Positions 63,811 through 64,000 of a stretch of DNA of 64,000 bases are shown one piece after another. The DNA comes from Ficedula albicollis. Its lineage: Eukaryota; Chordata; Aves; Passeriformes; Muscicapidae. Under the pieces are notes generated by a model. That model was not told where the DNA came from. It searched no databases and saw only the letters and a program-made list of their open reading frames with translations. How positions within the stretch are numbered: the first letter of the stretch is position 1; the number at the start of each line of letters is the position of its first letter. Location of the stretch: positions 1,240,001 to 1,304,000 of the forward strand of contig NC_021680.1 of assembly GCF_000247815.1 (NCBI RefSeq). Reading direction: 5' to 3'. The translations under genes and the position numbers were made by a program.

Positions 63811-64000
63811 CTGCCAGGGAGAGCAGGCAGCATGTGAATAAAGCTCCCCTTTCCCAGCCCTGTTCCTGATGTAACAGCCATTTACTGCATTTTGTACCGC
63901 TGAGTGTTTCTCTGGGAAACTGAAAACTTCCATGTAAAAGGCCCAGGTCAGTGCAGCCCAAACTCAAGGCTTCTATCTTTTTTCTCTCTATCCACCTTAT

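Overview
This is a eukaryotic nuclear window, almost certainly from a bird and probably a passerine. Three multi-exon vertebrate genes with canonical GT-AG introns can be assembled from it. The dominant interspersed repeats are CR1 LINE 3' fragments, which end in the typical ATTCTATG-like tail. One intron carries a solo LTR whose ends resemble a songbird endogenous retrovirus LTR family. The gene order FAM20B - TOR3A - ABL2 (the last on the opposite strand) matches human 1q25, so this is a conserved syntenic block. No prokaryotic, CRISPR or viral coding system was found.

Layout. Bases 1-21470 hold no coding exon I can support. They contain CR1 fragments, short tandem duplications, three very long G homopolymers (2161-2713, 5796-6028, 14433-15209) and a CpG-rich patch around 14210-14432 and 15660-15900 that could be near the FAM20B promoter. 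FAM20B (+) has seven coding exons from 21524 to 39439. They splice to exactly 409 codons plus stop, the length of the human protein. TOR3A (+) has six coding exons from 45659 to 51115. Its first exon is interrupted by a fourth G homopolymer (45676-45846), exactly where the ER signal peptide should be encoded. ABL2 (-) fills 53133 to the right edge: a long 3' UTR, the large last exon (57875-59574) and five more exons up to 63810, covering most of the kinase domain through the C-terminal F-actin-binding domain. Its N-terminal part (SH3, SH2, kinase N-lobe) lies beyond the window.

How the genes relate. FAM20B is a Golgi xylose kinase of glycosaminoglycan biosynthesis, TOR3A is an ER-lumen AAA+ ATPase and ABL2 is a cytoplasmic tyrosine kinase that binds actin. 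They share no pathway that I can see; the clustering is inherited synteny. TOR3A and ABL2 converge tail to tail with polyadenylation signals less than 200 bp apart.

The most notable finding concerns assembly quality. The four G homopolymers (171-777 bp, all on the same strand) are not credible as genomic sequence. One sits between two nearly identical copies of a 357-bp segment, one hides the TOR3A signal-peptide code, and one abuts a CpG-rich minisatellite. Many further near-identical tandem duplications (50-848 bp) are either genuine young duplications or haplotype/assembly duplications.
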